Shown here: piece after piece, positions 46,553-57,924 of the stretch
Position numbering within the stretch: the stretch's first letter is position 1
Layout of the letters: each line of letters starts with the position of its first letter
Source of the DNA: Viscum album
Taxonomy: Eukaryota; Streptophyta; Magnoliopsida; Santalales; Viscaceae
Assembly: GCA_963277665.1 (NCBI GenBank)
Contig: OY728131.1
Coordinates: 1,393,354,688 to 1,393,418,687 of the forward strand
Direction of reading: 5' to 3'
DNA length: 64,000 nucleotides
Notes under the pieces: generated by a model
What the model was told of the DNA's origin: nothing
Seen by the model: only the letters and a program-made list of their open reading frames with translations
Database searches by the model: none
Position numbers and translations under genes: made by a program

Positions 46553-47128
46553 GTCTGTGACATTGCAATCCACAGACGTGTTGGGGTGGAAGGGATCTAC
46601 CCTCACCCTCACTCAAATATTGAAGTGTTTTGGCACCCTCCCCCTCCGGGATGGATTAAAATCAATGTGGATGGAGCCTCCAAAGGAAACCCAAGACCAG
46701 TGGGCTGTGGTGCCATCTTCAGAAATCACCTGGACCAGATTCTGGGATTCTTTTATGGCTCTTGCGGTTCCTCTACCACTTTGGAAGATGAGATTATGTG
46801 CATCATCCATGGAATATCATTCACCATATTACACAGATGGAATAATATTTGGATATAGAGTGACTCCATTACTATCATTCATGCCATTTGGAATGGTACC
46901 ATCCACCTTGCTTGGCCTCTCACTGCCCGCTGGATGGACTATTTTAATTCTCTTGTTGGGATTAACTTCATCTCCACTCACACCTTCCGTAAAGATAATA
47001 GGATCGCTGATGGTCTTGACAATCTAGGAGTTACTCACGACTTACATTGGATAGATGACCGCCCTTCTAAATTAAACTCTTTTTATGCTCGGGATGTTAG
47101 CAAAAGACCTTACTTTAGACTTGTGTAA
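46553..47128 (+). pseudogene. LINE ORF2 RNase H domain
   Basis: The frame of 46586-46858 gives WIKINVDGASKGNPRPVGCG, the start of a plant LINE-type RNase H (RVT_3) with its first catalytic Asp near 46670. TLEDEI near 46780 carries the acidic second position. The frame resumes after a single TAG at 46856 with SDSI, the next catalytic Asp, and ends with RKDNRIADGLDNLG (family form R..N..AD.LA) and a stop at 47126-47128. Only one in-frame stop breaks it. The domain degrades the RNA strand of the hybrid. Confidence 0.88.
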
Positions 47129-47168
47129 CCTCTTTTTTAATCAATAAAAATTTTCTACCTTGAAAAAA

Positions 47169-47188
47169 ATGATTAAGTATATTTTGGG
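47169..47188. other. LINE target-site duplication, right copy
   Basis: Identical to 43691-43710 and directly after the A-tail of the LINE. Confidence 0.95.
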
Positions 47189-48041
47189 AAACATTTGGGT
47201 GGATCACATCTTTTTTATGGTGGTTAATGATATTTTTGGAGATATTTTATTATGTTGAGGTACATATACCAATTAGGATTAATAAAGATTATTTGATAAG
47301 AATTATACAATATTTTTGGTGGTGTAAGCTAAATGTTATGATAAAACCATTGAGGTTAAAACATACATTAATGTTGATATTATTACAGTTATTCATGATA
47401 TAAGAGTATTTATTTAAAGAACAATTTATGTTAAATATTTGATATTTTTATTGAATTTTGGTGATTAATTTATTAAGGTTTATTTATTTTTAGTTTTATA
47501 TTTATTTATTCTAACTATTTTTTATTTATTAATGATATTTGGAATATCATCTTATTCTTTTCTTGGTTATTGGATCTATTATATGATTATTATAGTACTT
47601 CCGGCATACAAACATTATCTTGTGTAGTCACCATTTGGAGAAAAAGATGATATTGTAGGGGAAATGGATTAACTCATGAAATTATACTTTTCAAGAAAGT
47701 ATATGTCCTTAAGTTAATATTATATATGTTAAAAAAATTCCATAACTCTAGAAAAATAATCATGAAGAAAAATTTTGTCATATTATGAATTTATGTTCTT
47801 TTCCACCATCACAGATTTATGGTTTTATAGTCATTAAAATTATCCAAAGCATGTTATCTATCACTATATATTAGTTCTTCTATGTTATTTTTTTCCCACA
47901 TATATGTTTTCACTACCCACTAATTTTACCTTATTATAAACCTAGTTATTTGATGACCTTCATACTTCCATTTCCTTATTTTCAAGTGGATGTTTATTAA
48001 CCCTTTTTACAATAAGGGTTTTCAATATAGATATATTGAAG
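47189..48041 (+). other. E3 interior, right part
   Basis: AT-rich sequence following the LINE. From about 47805 to 48000 it aligns with the last 300 bp of the E2 interior (for example CATCACAGATTTATGG against CATCACAAATCTATGG at 24597). No ORF is visible. A polypurine tract is not clear. Confidence 0.5.
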
Positions 48042-50151
48042 TGTCAAAACATTTCTTACCAATATCAAATTTAAATTTATGAGGAAACTATTTATTAAAG
48101 GAAGGAAAATGTAATTCTTCAAGTATTTAATAGATAAAATCATATTTGATAGTGTATGTGATATAAAACAAAAAACCAAATAAAAAAATGATTATTTATA
48201 TAAGTATATTTTAGGATTTGAAAATAATTTCTTTATGAACATGACTAAATTCCACATCACCAAGGGAAATATTTTAAGGATTTAAGAATTTTAACTTATA
48301 AAATAATTAAAAAAACTCCACTTTGGTGGAAAACATGGGAAACCCCATGTTAAGGTTTATGGTTTGAGTTATTTTATTATATACAGTCCAAAACATAAGT
48401 TTTAGAAATAATAAAACACGCCCCTCTATTTTTCTATATAAACCCACTCATGTACCATTACTCTTCACTAATAAACCCTTTATTTCGTCCCTACTCTTCT
48501 ATAACCTCAATAGAGTCCTCCTACATTGTAATAATCTCCCAAAAATCCCCTCCTAAACTTTTGGAAACACCCACTCATGTAAGTGATTTCTCTCACTTCT
48601 CTTCTGTTGAGGCACTTTCTTTTTAATATGCCTTTTGAATAATTTTTTTTTTCTGTTTTCATGACTTTATAAATATCCCTATACTATAAAATTTATTTGT
48701 TAATAATTAGAGATCATTTATCACATCTCATTATGTAATTTTCTTAAGTCGTTACTATATCAAAATTTAGTAATGGACCTCTCTATCTTATTTTCCATTC
48801 AAGAACCTTCTTTTAATTTACCCTTTTGAATATAAATTTCATATTTTTTCACACCATTATATATTTCCATTTACTTTAAATTTTTTGTTATTATAATGAT
48901 ATATCATTTATCTCATATCAATATAGAATTTACCTAAGTTATTACTATGTAGAAATTTAGTAGGGGATATTCTTTTTCTATTATTTATTCAAGCAACTTA
49001 TTTGTGTAATGAATATTATTTTCTAACTCCTAATTTTGAGATATGATTTTTGAAATAGTACAGTTACCTCCCTTTTTATATCCAAATAATTAGATAACCC
49101 ATTAACACTCATTAATCCATTTTATGAATCTTTATGTACTACCATTATGCTGGCAAAATTATCAAGTGATTTTTCTATGCCAACATTTTATTCTAGAACA
49201 CCCCTTGTATTATACCTATTAATTATAATAATTTTATGCTTTATTATGTTCTTAAATATAATTCACAATATCCTTTTGAATTTTTAGTGATGATAAACCC
49301 ATTTACCTTCTCATTGAACCATTTTTTGAATCTTCATGTACCGTTGTTATGTTGATGAAATATAACTATGATTTTGCTTGCTAAAAATTTGTGAGGAGTA
49401 CACCCTTACCCATTTACACTCAAGGGTACTCACCTAGATGTACCTATACTTAATTTATTGAGAAATTCCATGTATAAAATAGACATTCCTTAATTAGTGG
49501 ATTCAATGTGAGGAAAAATGATTCTAGGTTGAATGATCTATTTGGCGCACTTATGTATATACCTAATATGAAAGTGATTGATGCACCCTGAATTACATAG
49601 TGATCTAATGAATTGGGTAATTTTTTAATATCATGAGGTGTCATGTATAGGATTTGGGATTGAACCAAATCCATTATGGGACTTTTCCCATAATGTTATG
49701 ATGTCTTGAATGTTGTCATGTACCTAGGATTATGATGTATTGTTTAAATTTGTTGTCACATTTCCCATGTTACCTTTAATTTACCATTCAATATCATTCA
49801 TCTTTGTTCTTGTTTATGTTTTCATCCCTATTATTTTCCATTTAAATTCCTAATTTAAAACATGTAATTCTTTCTTCTTGTTATTCTTTATATATTCCCT
49901 TACAAGGCTTTATATCTCATACCTTTCTTATATAGGTACCCATGTTACCCCATGAAGTTCTGAGAATGATGAAAAATTATGACCATGTTAAATAAGTTTC
50001 CAATAATACTGATCTACTAATTGTTTTAAGTGGTTATGTAATGTTCCTAATTACAAATGATAGTATAATTCTGAATATTTTTCGATGTATCATGCATATT
50101 ATTTTGTAATAAATCATGAATTAGTGTTTAATAAAGCAAAGGGTTATCATA
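48042..50151 (+). repeat. E3 3' LTR, U3-deleted (about 2.1 kb)
   Basis: It aligns with 40230-42313 of the 5' LTR from about 48200 on, including the TATA box (CTATATAAAC, about 48433-48442), the donor at 48579, the 190-bp subrepeats near 48590, 48775 and 48965, and the acceptor at 49935. The first 1.5 kb of the LTR appears deleted. It ends near GGGTTATCATA at 50151. Confidence 0.6.
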
Positions 50152-50407
50152 TTTTTTTTTATTAGGATGAATTATTATTTAGTTATTTTTTAATGTTTAT
50201 TTCTGATACATTATCCCTCTATATTATTGAGCATGCTAACTTGTATCTTTTTCCATCGACTGTTTTATTCCAAAATTCACTCCCTATTAATCTTTACATG
50301 TTTACAAGTTCTATTCACCATCATGTGAAGATCAGTAATTCTTATTGATATATGTTAGATCCAACTCAAGTATTACTATACTTGAGTATCTGGGATAGAT
50401 TGTGAGA
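50152..50407 (+). repeat. Element C 3' LTR, terminal part
   Basis: It resumes after E3 and matches 32060-32321: TTGAGCATGCTAACTTGTATC (50227-50247) against GTTAAGCATATTGACTTGTATC, and GTATCTGGGATAGATTGTGAGA (50386-50407) against the 5' LTR terminus. Confidence 0.7.
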
Positions 50408-50412
50408 GTTAC

Positions 50413-50697
50413 TCAATCAGGTCATGACATGAAAATAAATTATCAGTTTATTCAATGAAGGATTCAAGGAATACATATCTGTAATTTGAACCATATTTGG
50501 AATAAAATTATAAGAAAATCCCTATCAATGTATTAATGAGACTATTATGAATTTATACTAATATATATAACATTTTGGAGCAAGAAAATTCAAAATTTCC
50601 AACATGAAAAATTAATTCACATAAGTTTCAGTATCTCCTAGATTAGTGAGGATTGAAAATAAAGCATGGGGCCAATTATGATCTAAAAATACCCCCA
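50413..50697. repeat. 3.45-kb tandem array, unit 5, last part and array end
   Basis: Unit 5 resumes after element C with TCAATCAGGTCATG, matching 16363 onward in unit 4, and continues through GATTAGTGAGGATTGAAAATAAAG to about 50697. The three parts of unit 5 add up to about 3454 bp, equal to one unit, so the array ends at the same phase in which it began at 2831. Confidence 0.85.
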
Positions 50698-51687
50698 TAA
50701 TTAAATGAAAATGGTGTGCACACAGTTTTAGAGTGTGGGGAGAATATATGAAATGAAAAAGTAGATAAATAGTGATATCTTCTCTAAGAGAGACAAGTTA
50801 AAGAAGTGAAATTATAGTGTGAGATAGATAAAATTTAAAATTTATTCAGACAAGTTCAAATATAAGTGAAAAAGTATGAACATGAATAATTCCACAAGTG
50901 AAGTCCAAAAAATGTGAATTAACAATAAATAAAAAATACATAGAGATATAGAAAATTTAAAAAGAAAGGGGAATAATAAAAAAATGGGCCCTGTTTATCC
51001 CAAGGGTCATCTTAATGAGATGTTCCCACAAAAGAACTTGTAGTCACTATTGAAGGTGCCTCAACCTGGATCAAGGTGGATTTCACATCATGGGAATGCA
51101 ATAGAGAAGGTAAATGGGGAGGGGTACTGACCCAAACTAGTGGTGGTGTCAACTGAATTAGACTCATGATAGTAGTATTAGCACTCTATTATAGAGTTGG
51201 AATAATAGACAATGATGTGAGATTTAGATCATGTTTTGGGTTATTTATTACTGCGAGAAAAGGGAGTCAGAAATCTGAGAACAAAAAATGGGGTCTCCCC
51301 AATGTGAACAGAGGGTTTCCTCTAAATAACCAGATAAATAATCACATGTTAATTTTATATATTGTGATGGATGACAAGTTTTTTTTATTTTATTAGGAAC
51401 TTCTTACTAGAGGTAATTTTCTTCCTTACATTGGGCATGTCTAGAGGAGATGGATAAAGGGGTGCTGTAACTATATTTCATAGCTGAGGAGGCACCTAAA
51501 ATGATTCATCTAACATCTAAAGTTGTTTTTAGTAGAGATAGACAATGCACATCTTCATGAGAAGTTCTTGATGAAGATTGATGATGACTAGTGAATGAGG
51601 AGGTCATGGTTATGTTAGAAGTTTGATGTTTTTTTTTGAAAAAAATATGGAGGTAAGTTTAATAGTACTCACATAACATGATGAAAT
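50698..51687. other. Unclassified segment between array end and element F
   Basis: About 1 kb, purine-rich in its first third (50700-50990), with a slightly more GC-rich middle (50990-51350). I recognise no domain in any frame; the 76-codon open frame at 51166-51396 has no visible motif. It may be the 5' or 3' fragment of another old element. Confidence 0.4.
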
Positions 51688-53745
51688 TGTGACAAACCTG
51701 ACCCAGATACCCTGTAAACCTTATACTTGAACTAAATATCCACATACCCAAAGGGAATTCTTGATCCCCATGGGCTAGAAACTAGAATATAGACATCAAC
51801 AAAATCTATAGGGAATGATTTATCCTAACCAAAAGAAATGACATGGCATATACATATACAAAATATAAAAGGTGAAGATATAATTATATTTCATAAAAAA
51901 ATAATACAATATAAATGATAAAACTAAATTAAGTTAGAACATCCCAAGTACAAGTCCAACATAAAAGGAGTACTAATATAGAAAAATGACTAATCCATAT
52001 GATAATGTGGGAAACCACCCACCATCTCACCACCAGTTACCCGAATCTACTATCATAAATTCTCACTATATCTTTTTGGTTCCATTTCTTTCCCTATGTT
52101 TAAGTACATTGAATAGTCTACATGTCGTTTAAGGGGTACATAATGTGTGAGATTATAGACTCAGTAAAATCCTACCTAGGTATTCCATAACAAGTCCCAA
52201 TAAAATAATATGAATTTTCCCAACCATAAATAGAACAAGGAATGATAAAAAAATTAACAGTTTTTATATCAAAATCATGGAAAATATTTAATTACCCATT
52301 TTTTCACACTTCCCTATAAAACAAAAATAACATATTCAGTAAAATTTATATACATTAAATAATTAAAATCAATAAAATCATATATCACATACCATATCAA
52401 ATCCCTAGTAGTAAAAAAAATTGCACAATTCAAAAATAACCAAATCTTCCAATGCACATGTTACATCGTGAAAAGGATCACTATAGTTCAACATAGTTAG
52501 GACACTTGTACCTAAACATATAAAATCATGTGCATTAAGTATCTAGATATATGCATAGAATCTAGAGAGTTGAGAAAAACCAAAAAAAGTGACCCCCTAT
52601 GGTTTATCATGTCCCTTGAACAATAATATTAGGGTATAGTGGATCTCTCCATGAGTGAACCCCCCAACAGTATCCACAGACAAGGCCTATTAGTACACCT
52701 TCAACCTAAGTAACCAAGGATTCCCATGTGCTCAATTTTCTAAACAATTTCATAAATACAATTATTTGAAAAATATTTTATAAATCTATTTCTCAATTCT
52801 TTAAAACACCCTTTTATTTTACCAAAATAATAGGGGAACCACATTTTATCAAAAAACCAATTTCAACACCAACAAAACATCCATAAATCACAACATTTCA
52901 TTTAAAAAGATATTTATCAAAACTAAATAAATGAATTTCATCAAACATAGGATAAATACAGAACTACCACCCTCAATTTTATCCTCTGAATGACTATCAC
53001 ATAGAAGATAAAGAAATAATTGAGAGTAATCACCATCAAATATCAACAGATCCCATAATTCAACACAAAAGAGCTATCAAAATTAAATTTAACGAGGAAG
53101 GATAAAATATTACTTACATGGATTTATGAAACCCAATTGAAATGGAGATAAATCTCTAAATTAATTGATTTAGATGGATAGGAGATCCCCAAAATCATTT
53201 TGGATAGATCCTTGGTGGATAAAAAAGAGTTAGAAGATGAATAAAATCCAAAATCACTCATATGGTACCGTAAAATCACATGCTGTGAAATTTACATGAT
53301 GTGTAATCCCATTACATGTTTTTTAATCTATGAAGTCTGAAAACATGAAGAAAAGTGTCACCTTTTTTGAAAAATAAAAAGCTTACTAATACATGACACA
53401 AACCAAATTCATTCTATGTAATCATTTCATGTTGTGTACCAAAATCATATATTCTTATAGTAAACAATACATGGGATGTATTTCTCCAGTAGACTGTGAA
53501 AAGATCGCTTTTCATAAGAAATATCCAATCCACAATGGATGTTCTCCAAAATTTTGGAGAACTCAAAAATCCACTAACATATTTTTACCTGGAATATATT
53601 TATTAAAATAAACATACATACCCAGACATTAGGTCATTTACACATAAAATTATCTCCACCTTGGGAGACTTAAGATTCACCCAAACAAAGAGGAAAATGA
53701 ATAAAGGGAAGGCAATACCTGAATGCAAGTAACAAGATTTTATAA
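51688..53745 (-). repeat. Element F 3' LTR (about 2.06 kb)
   Basis: The plus-strand start TGTGACAAACC (minus-strand LTR end) is mirrored at 57538. GAATGATTTATCC...GACATGGCATATACATATAC (51810-51860) matches 57828-57877 in the other LTR. The right border is estimated from CCCCACC at about 53750, the complement of a polypurine tract. Confidence 0.65.
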
Positions 53746-54470
53746 AATCCCCACCATAAAACTTTCTATCACTAATATCTCATGTGGATGAATGATTTAA
53801 AAAAAATAGGTGAGATCATTACTCCCTTATCAATGAATCGTTCTCCCATGTACCGTGAGAATATGATATGTGCCACTATAAGACATTGACCAATGGGATC
53901 CACTTCCCATGAAACACATTCAATCATAACACATATATCAGTCCTTCCTTATGGATTCCATGGTAATCCAATAACAAAATCCATGGACACCTATCCCCAT
54001 TTACAAAAACAAAACCAATATAGGTTGGATAAAACCATAAGGTTTCATATGATCTTTCTTTCTATATTGGTAGGTGTAATAAAAGGAAACGCAATCTGAA
54101 ATGTCTAGAATCATTATCAACCACTAAAATCACCATCTCATGTCATAATACATCATCATATCTCCTAGATGAAGTAACTATGAATAAATATGATAAAGAA
54201 AAAAAATTATATACTTACAGATGATGTGATGAAAAAATGATCCCCAAAATGGATAATACCATCTAAATATTGTGAACAACTAGAAACAATATCCCTGCTA
54301 TAAAGGGTTCCCTAAAATCCAAGGAACAAATCATACTAAAACCGACTCTAAAGAATAGACTTGATGGGAGATGATGATAACTGATCTCTATTCAGAAACA
54401 TACCTGAAATATCCCCTTGAGAATCCCTATTCAACTAAGAAAAAATCCTTATATTGTTCCACTCTTCCTT
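53746..54470 (-). pseudogene. Element F integrase relic, truncated
   Basis: The minus-strand translation near 53985-53900 gives a decayed DFVIGLPW motif and the start of the integrase core; only about 240 bp separates it from the LTR, against about 1 kb in element C. Most of the catalytic core and the C-terminal region are therefore deleted. Confidence 0.5.
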
Positions 54471-54986
54471 AATTTCAAGAATAGTCTGTGATGGTAATTT
54501 ACTACTAAGGGCATCTACAACAGCATTACCCTATTGTTGGATAAAAGTGATGTTGATGTCAAACATCTAAAGGTATTCCATCCACTGCATCTATTTTAGT
54601 ATCATATATTTATGAGAAAATATATAACTTAGACTCTTATTCTTAGAAAAGGTTGTAAGACTCTCCCCAAAAAGATAGTACTACCAATATTTAAGTGCAT
54701 GAATAAATGAAACTAGGTCTAAATCATGAGTGGGGAAATATTTATCATTTGGTTTAAGTTGAAGAGATTTGTAAGTCAACACATGATCATCTTGCATAAA
54801 CATGGAACCCAAACCAGTTTGAGAAGAATCATCAAATACCACATGCCCCTTACTAGGATTAGGTAAGATCAAAAGAGGATTCAATGTCATATGTATTTTT
54901 AGATCATCGAAATAAGACCGAAACACTGTATCCCATATGAATTTTACCACTTTCTTGGTAAGAGTAGTCAAAGTTGATGCCATCAT
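54471..54986 (-). pseudogene. Element F RNase H relic
   Basis: The 101-codon open segment 54681-54986 reads from the connection region (LTKKVVKFIWD, family LT.K...F.W) through LLILPNPSKGHVVFDDSS and GLGSMFMQD to YFPTHDLDLVSFIHALKYW, matching gypsy RNase H (family YPTHDLELAAVV.AL..WR). The acidic residues of VFDDSS and HDLDL are at the catalytic positions. Beyond a stop the frame continues to NAVVDALSS at about 54500-54530 (family N..ADALSR), the end of the domain. Confidence 0.85.
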
Positions 54987-55960
54987 TGAGAAATCCTTGA
55001 TGAACAGTAAATAATATTTTGTAAGACCAAAGAAGATCTAACTCTGAACGAAATTATTTGGTTCTTCATAGGAAAAAACAACCTTTACATTCTCATGATT
55101 GATTTATAATCCATGCTTAGAAGTCATGTTACCTAATAACTACACTTCATGAATCCATAAATTGGTATTTTAAGGTTTTCTATATAAATTTTGAATCATT
55201 AGGATTTATAAATCCAAAAACAAATTATAGACATTCTCATTCTAAGATCTCAAATAAACCAAAATATCACTGATAAACACATCCATATAATATTCAAGAA
55301 ACTGATAAAATATCTAATCCATCAAATCCATGATAATTGCAAGAGAATTAGTCAGACCAAATAACATCATAAGATATTCATAATGGCCCTACCCACTTCA
55401 TAAAAATGTGTTAGATATATCAGACTCCCAACATATGATCTGATGATAACCCAAACAAATACCAATCTTTGAGAACCAACATCCACCCTTTAATTGAACA
55501 ACAAAATCATATACATGAGACAAAGGATACTATCATAACCATCACATGTTTCATCTTTTGATAATCCATGCACAATCAGAGTGAACAATCTGACCTTCTT
55601 GGAAAAGAAAACATTGGCTTCTTAGGGTGAAACCCTAGAGAAAACCCCTTTTCCACAAGATTTTACAATTTAATATTGATCTATGTCATAAAAAATAGTG
55701 CCATATGATGAGAAGTATTGAAATCAGATGCACACCTGTAATAGGATAAATAGTAAGATATACCTCCCTCTTTGGAGGATGGCCAGAGAAATCATGCTAG
55801 AAAATATCCGTGAAATCCCAAAAAATTATGGGAACATGTAGAATAAAAGAAACCAAACCAATCTTAATTACAATATTGGAAAAAAATCTTAAGCACCGGG
55901 TTGGAATACCCATCACAAAGAGATTTCATGTCCCTCTATCCCTAAAACATCAGTGAGTTA
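54987..55960 (-). pseudogene. Element F reverse transcriptase relic
   Basis: The minus-strand translation contains a CMDYQK piece at about 55570-55555 (family CVDYR.LN), a decayed MPFGL-like stretch with LTNSLAI near 55330-55370, and VFISDILVY at about 55260-55285, the catalytic box of gypsy reverse transcriptase, where the family has VFIDDILVY. One of the two catalytic aspartates is thus replaced by serine, probably a G-to-A change. Several stops are present. The enzyme would have copied element RNA into cDNA. Confidence 0.75.
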
Positions 55961-56169
55961 TAATCGACTATAAAAAATGAGACATGGTGATGATATAAAA
56001 TAATCTTCATCATTATGCGAAAAAAATCAATCCATCCTAATGATATTGTCAAATTGATCCAGATCGAGAATGAAGAAATCCAAAACTAACTCTGCACCAT
56101 CTACTAATAGAGACCAAGAAATATATAAAAACACCAAATATTTTTTCAACCCAAGAGGTCTCACTAAAT

Positions 56170-56394
56170 TTATAAAAAGGGCATGAGATCTGTTGGATGA
56201 TTAATCATATCAATAAATTTTATAGATATAAATGAGTAGGAAGCACCGATATCAAATAAGGAAACCTCTCTTGAATATACTATAAAGATGGTACCTCTCA
56301 CTATTGCTGGACCTGTATATACCCCCACCAGAATATCATATACTACGTGAATGTGATTTACTCCTAAGGAATATAGAAAGAGCCTTTTAGTCAT
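56170..56394 (-). pseudogene. Element F aspartic protease relic
   Basis: An open segment of 74 codons with EVSLFDIGASYSFISIKFID, matching the gypsy retropepsin active site (family LFDSGASHSFIS); the central Asp and Gly survive but Ser/Thr has become Ile. It would process the Gag-Pol polyprotein. Confidence 0.8.
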
Positions 56395-56479
56395 TGAAGC
56401 ATCTGACTGTGCCAGTTTATCCTTTGTTAATGATGATTCCAGACCCTAACTAGGAATATAAATATCCAAATGGAAACAC

Positions 56480-57432
56480 TATAAATATCCATAACCCCCA
56501 CAATTATTACACATCTTTAATTGTATAGAACAATAATTTTGAGTGTGCCTTACCAAGACACAGTAATAGGATGATATGGGTTCACCACTTTCAATATTTG
56601 AGGGTATAGAGGTGGCCTTCCATCGAGAACTACCTTTACCACTCTTGTAATGATCTTTCCACTTTCTATTTTTCCCTTATACACCACTAAAGATGCCAAT
56701 GCATGAAAAATAAGGGGAAGAATATCCATCCTTGCATTCCATATTCATTTTTCCACCATTGCTAAGTCTTGTGTCTCTACAAAGGATGACCTCTTCATCA
56801 TAAATACCTAAAATTTGATATCCAATTGAAAACCCTACAGGTACATCTGAGATTTTAGCTAGTCATTCTTTACGAACTCATGAGAAAAATGAACCAGCTT
56901 TGTAAACCAATTGGTGTAAACTGAAACTAAACACTCTCTCTCGTACAGGTATAGGATCTATAGAGAATTAAACATCATAAGTGACATTGGATAAATCCCT
57001 TTGAAGGAGAGATCAGTGAAACCATTCCATTCTAATACCACATGTTTATCCTCCTACACCATGTAATACCAACATCAAATGATGGGACCCTCAAGTCTAA
57101 TAGCATCAAAATTCACCTTGATACTATTAGGTGTATCTTGGAAGTCAAATATCTAATAAATCTTAAATAATCAGTCCTCCATCTCAAGAGGTTCATTATC
57201 ACCCTTAAAGGATGATGGAATATTGCGAAAGAACTCATGTGATTGATCAATTTCTAATACATCTCTTGGTTGTTCATCAACAACCATTTTATGGACTTGT
57301 GGTATATTTTGGTTAAGAGAATGAACATACCACATGATATACTTTGTAGTATTTTTGTTTATAAGAAGATTACCTTGAGGAGAATATTTTTAACCCACCT
57401 AAGGAACCTGTAGAATATTTTTTAGAGGCATG
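56480..57432 (-). pseudogene. Element F gag relic
   Basis: The probable start codon lies at 57430-57432 on the minus strand, about 105 bp after the LTR end. After two early stops the frame reads HEFFRNIPSSFKGDNEP, DWLFKIY and KVNFDAIRLEGP, the gypsy gag capsid core (PP.F.G, WL..I, KV..A...L.G.A). A Cys/His-poor C-terminal part near 56500 (CVIIVGVMDI) may be the ruined zinc knuckle. Several in-frame stops remain. Confidence 0.7.
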
Positions 57433-57537
57433 TTGCTGCACACTAAAATAGAAGAAATGATCAGAAAACAATATAATGTCAATTCAAACCAAAAAAACCA
57501 TATGAAAATATGATTTTATATTGAAGAAATAAAAAAT

Positions 57538-57924
57538 TGTGACACAAATCCCAATATCTCAAGGTAACATGAGTCTTATAACGAAAAGATCTAGTCAATT
57601 ACTCATCATAACCTACCTCTCAGGTTCTAAAAATCATATCTCTAGTCTACCAAACATCCCATGACAGGGAATATCGAAGAAAAACCATGTTTGAAAATAA
57701 ACTATGATTAAATAATCCCCGATACCCTCTCAAATTATTACCCAAATTGAATTTCCAGAAGCCTAAATGGCTTTCCCATACCCCATAGATTTATTACTGG
57801 CACTCATGCATCAACAACATCCAGAGGGAATAATTTATCCAAACCTCTAGTAATGACATAGAATATACATATACAAAAACCAAAATTGGAAAAGATAAAT
57901 ATATTATATATCTGAAATAATACA
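57538..57924 (-). repeat. Element F 5' LTR, truncated by E4
   Basis: 387 bp alignable with 51688 onward. The LTR is cut at 57924/57925 by E4; its remainder should lie beyond the right end of the window. Confidence 0.7.

Larger units (their letters stand above)
43711..47168 (+). mobile_element. 5'-truncated LINE (non-LTR retrotransposon)
   Basis: The insertion is bounded by a perfect 20-bp target duplication, ATGATTAAGTATATTTTGGG, at 43691-43710 and 47169-47188. It ends TCAATAAAAATTTTCTACCTTGAAAAAA, a short A-tail. It begins inside ORF2, downstream of the endonuclease, so ORF1 and the endonuclease are missing, as is usual for incomplete target-primed reverse transcription. Domains in order: reverse transcriptase, a zinc-binding RVT module and a plant-type RNase H. 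The perfect TSD and intact long frame show it is much younger than the E3 interior around it. Confidence 0.95.
38674..50151 (+). mobile_element. Old non-autonomous LTR element E3 (E family), nested in element C
   Basis: Inserted in the 3' LTR of C. The 5' LTR is about 38674-42313, the interior 42314-48041 (with the LINE inside) and the 3' LTR about 48042-50151. Membership of the E family rests on shared LTR layout, a decayed primer-binding site, a decayed zinc-knuckle segment and interior 3' sequences alignable with E2. The 3' LTR is about 1.5 kb shorter than the 5' LTR; most of its U3 is missing. Exact borders are uncertain; TATTT (38669-38673) and the T-run after 50151 could be a blurred target duplication. 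Confidence 0.65.
30317..50407 (+). mobile_element. Decayed Ty3/gypsy chromovirus C, nested by three other elements
   Basis: Inserted in unit 5 of the tandem array. The 5' LTR is 30317-32321. The interior has relics of gag, protease, the very start of reverse transcriptase, integrase and the integrase C-terminal region in the gypsy order. The 3' LTR starts near 36080 and ends at 50407, split by a CACTA element and by element E3. The flanks TTTAT (30312-30316) and GTTAC (50408-50412) sit at the array sequence GTTGC and fit a decayed 5-bp target duplication. All coding parts have stops or frameshifts. Minus-strand element F is of the same family: both share the LTR motif CTAGTTTC...CCCATGGGGAT. 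Confidence 0.8.
51688..57924 (-). mobile_element. Decayed Ty3/gypsy chromovirus F on the minus strand
   Basis: Reading on the minus strand: 5' LTR (57924 to 57538, truncated by E4), gag, protease, reverse transcriptase, RNase H, part of integrase and a 3' LTR (about 53745 to 51688). The LTR sequences match element C (for example, the minus-strand reading near 51750-51790 gives CTAGTTTCTAGCCCATGGGG), so C and F are two copies of one family in opposite directions. F keeps the reverse transcriptase region that C has lost, while C keeps the integrase that F has mostly lost. All frames carry several stops. Confidence 0.82.
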
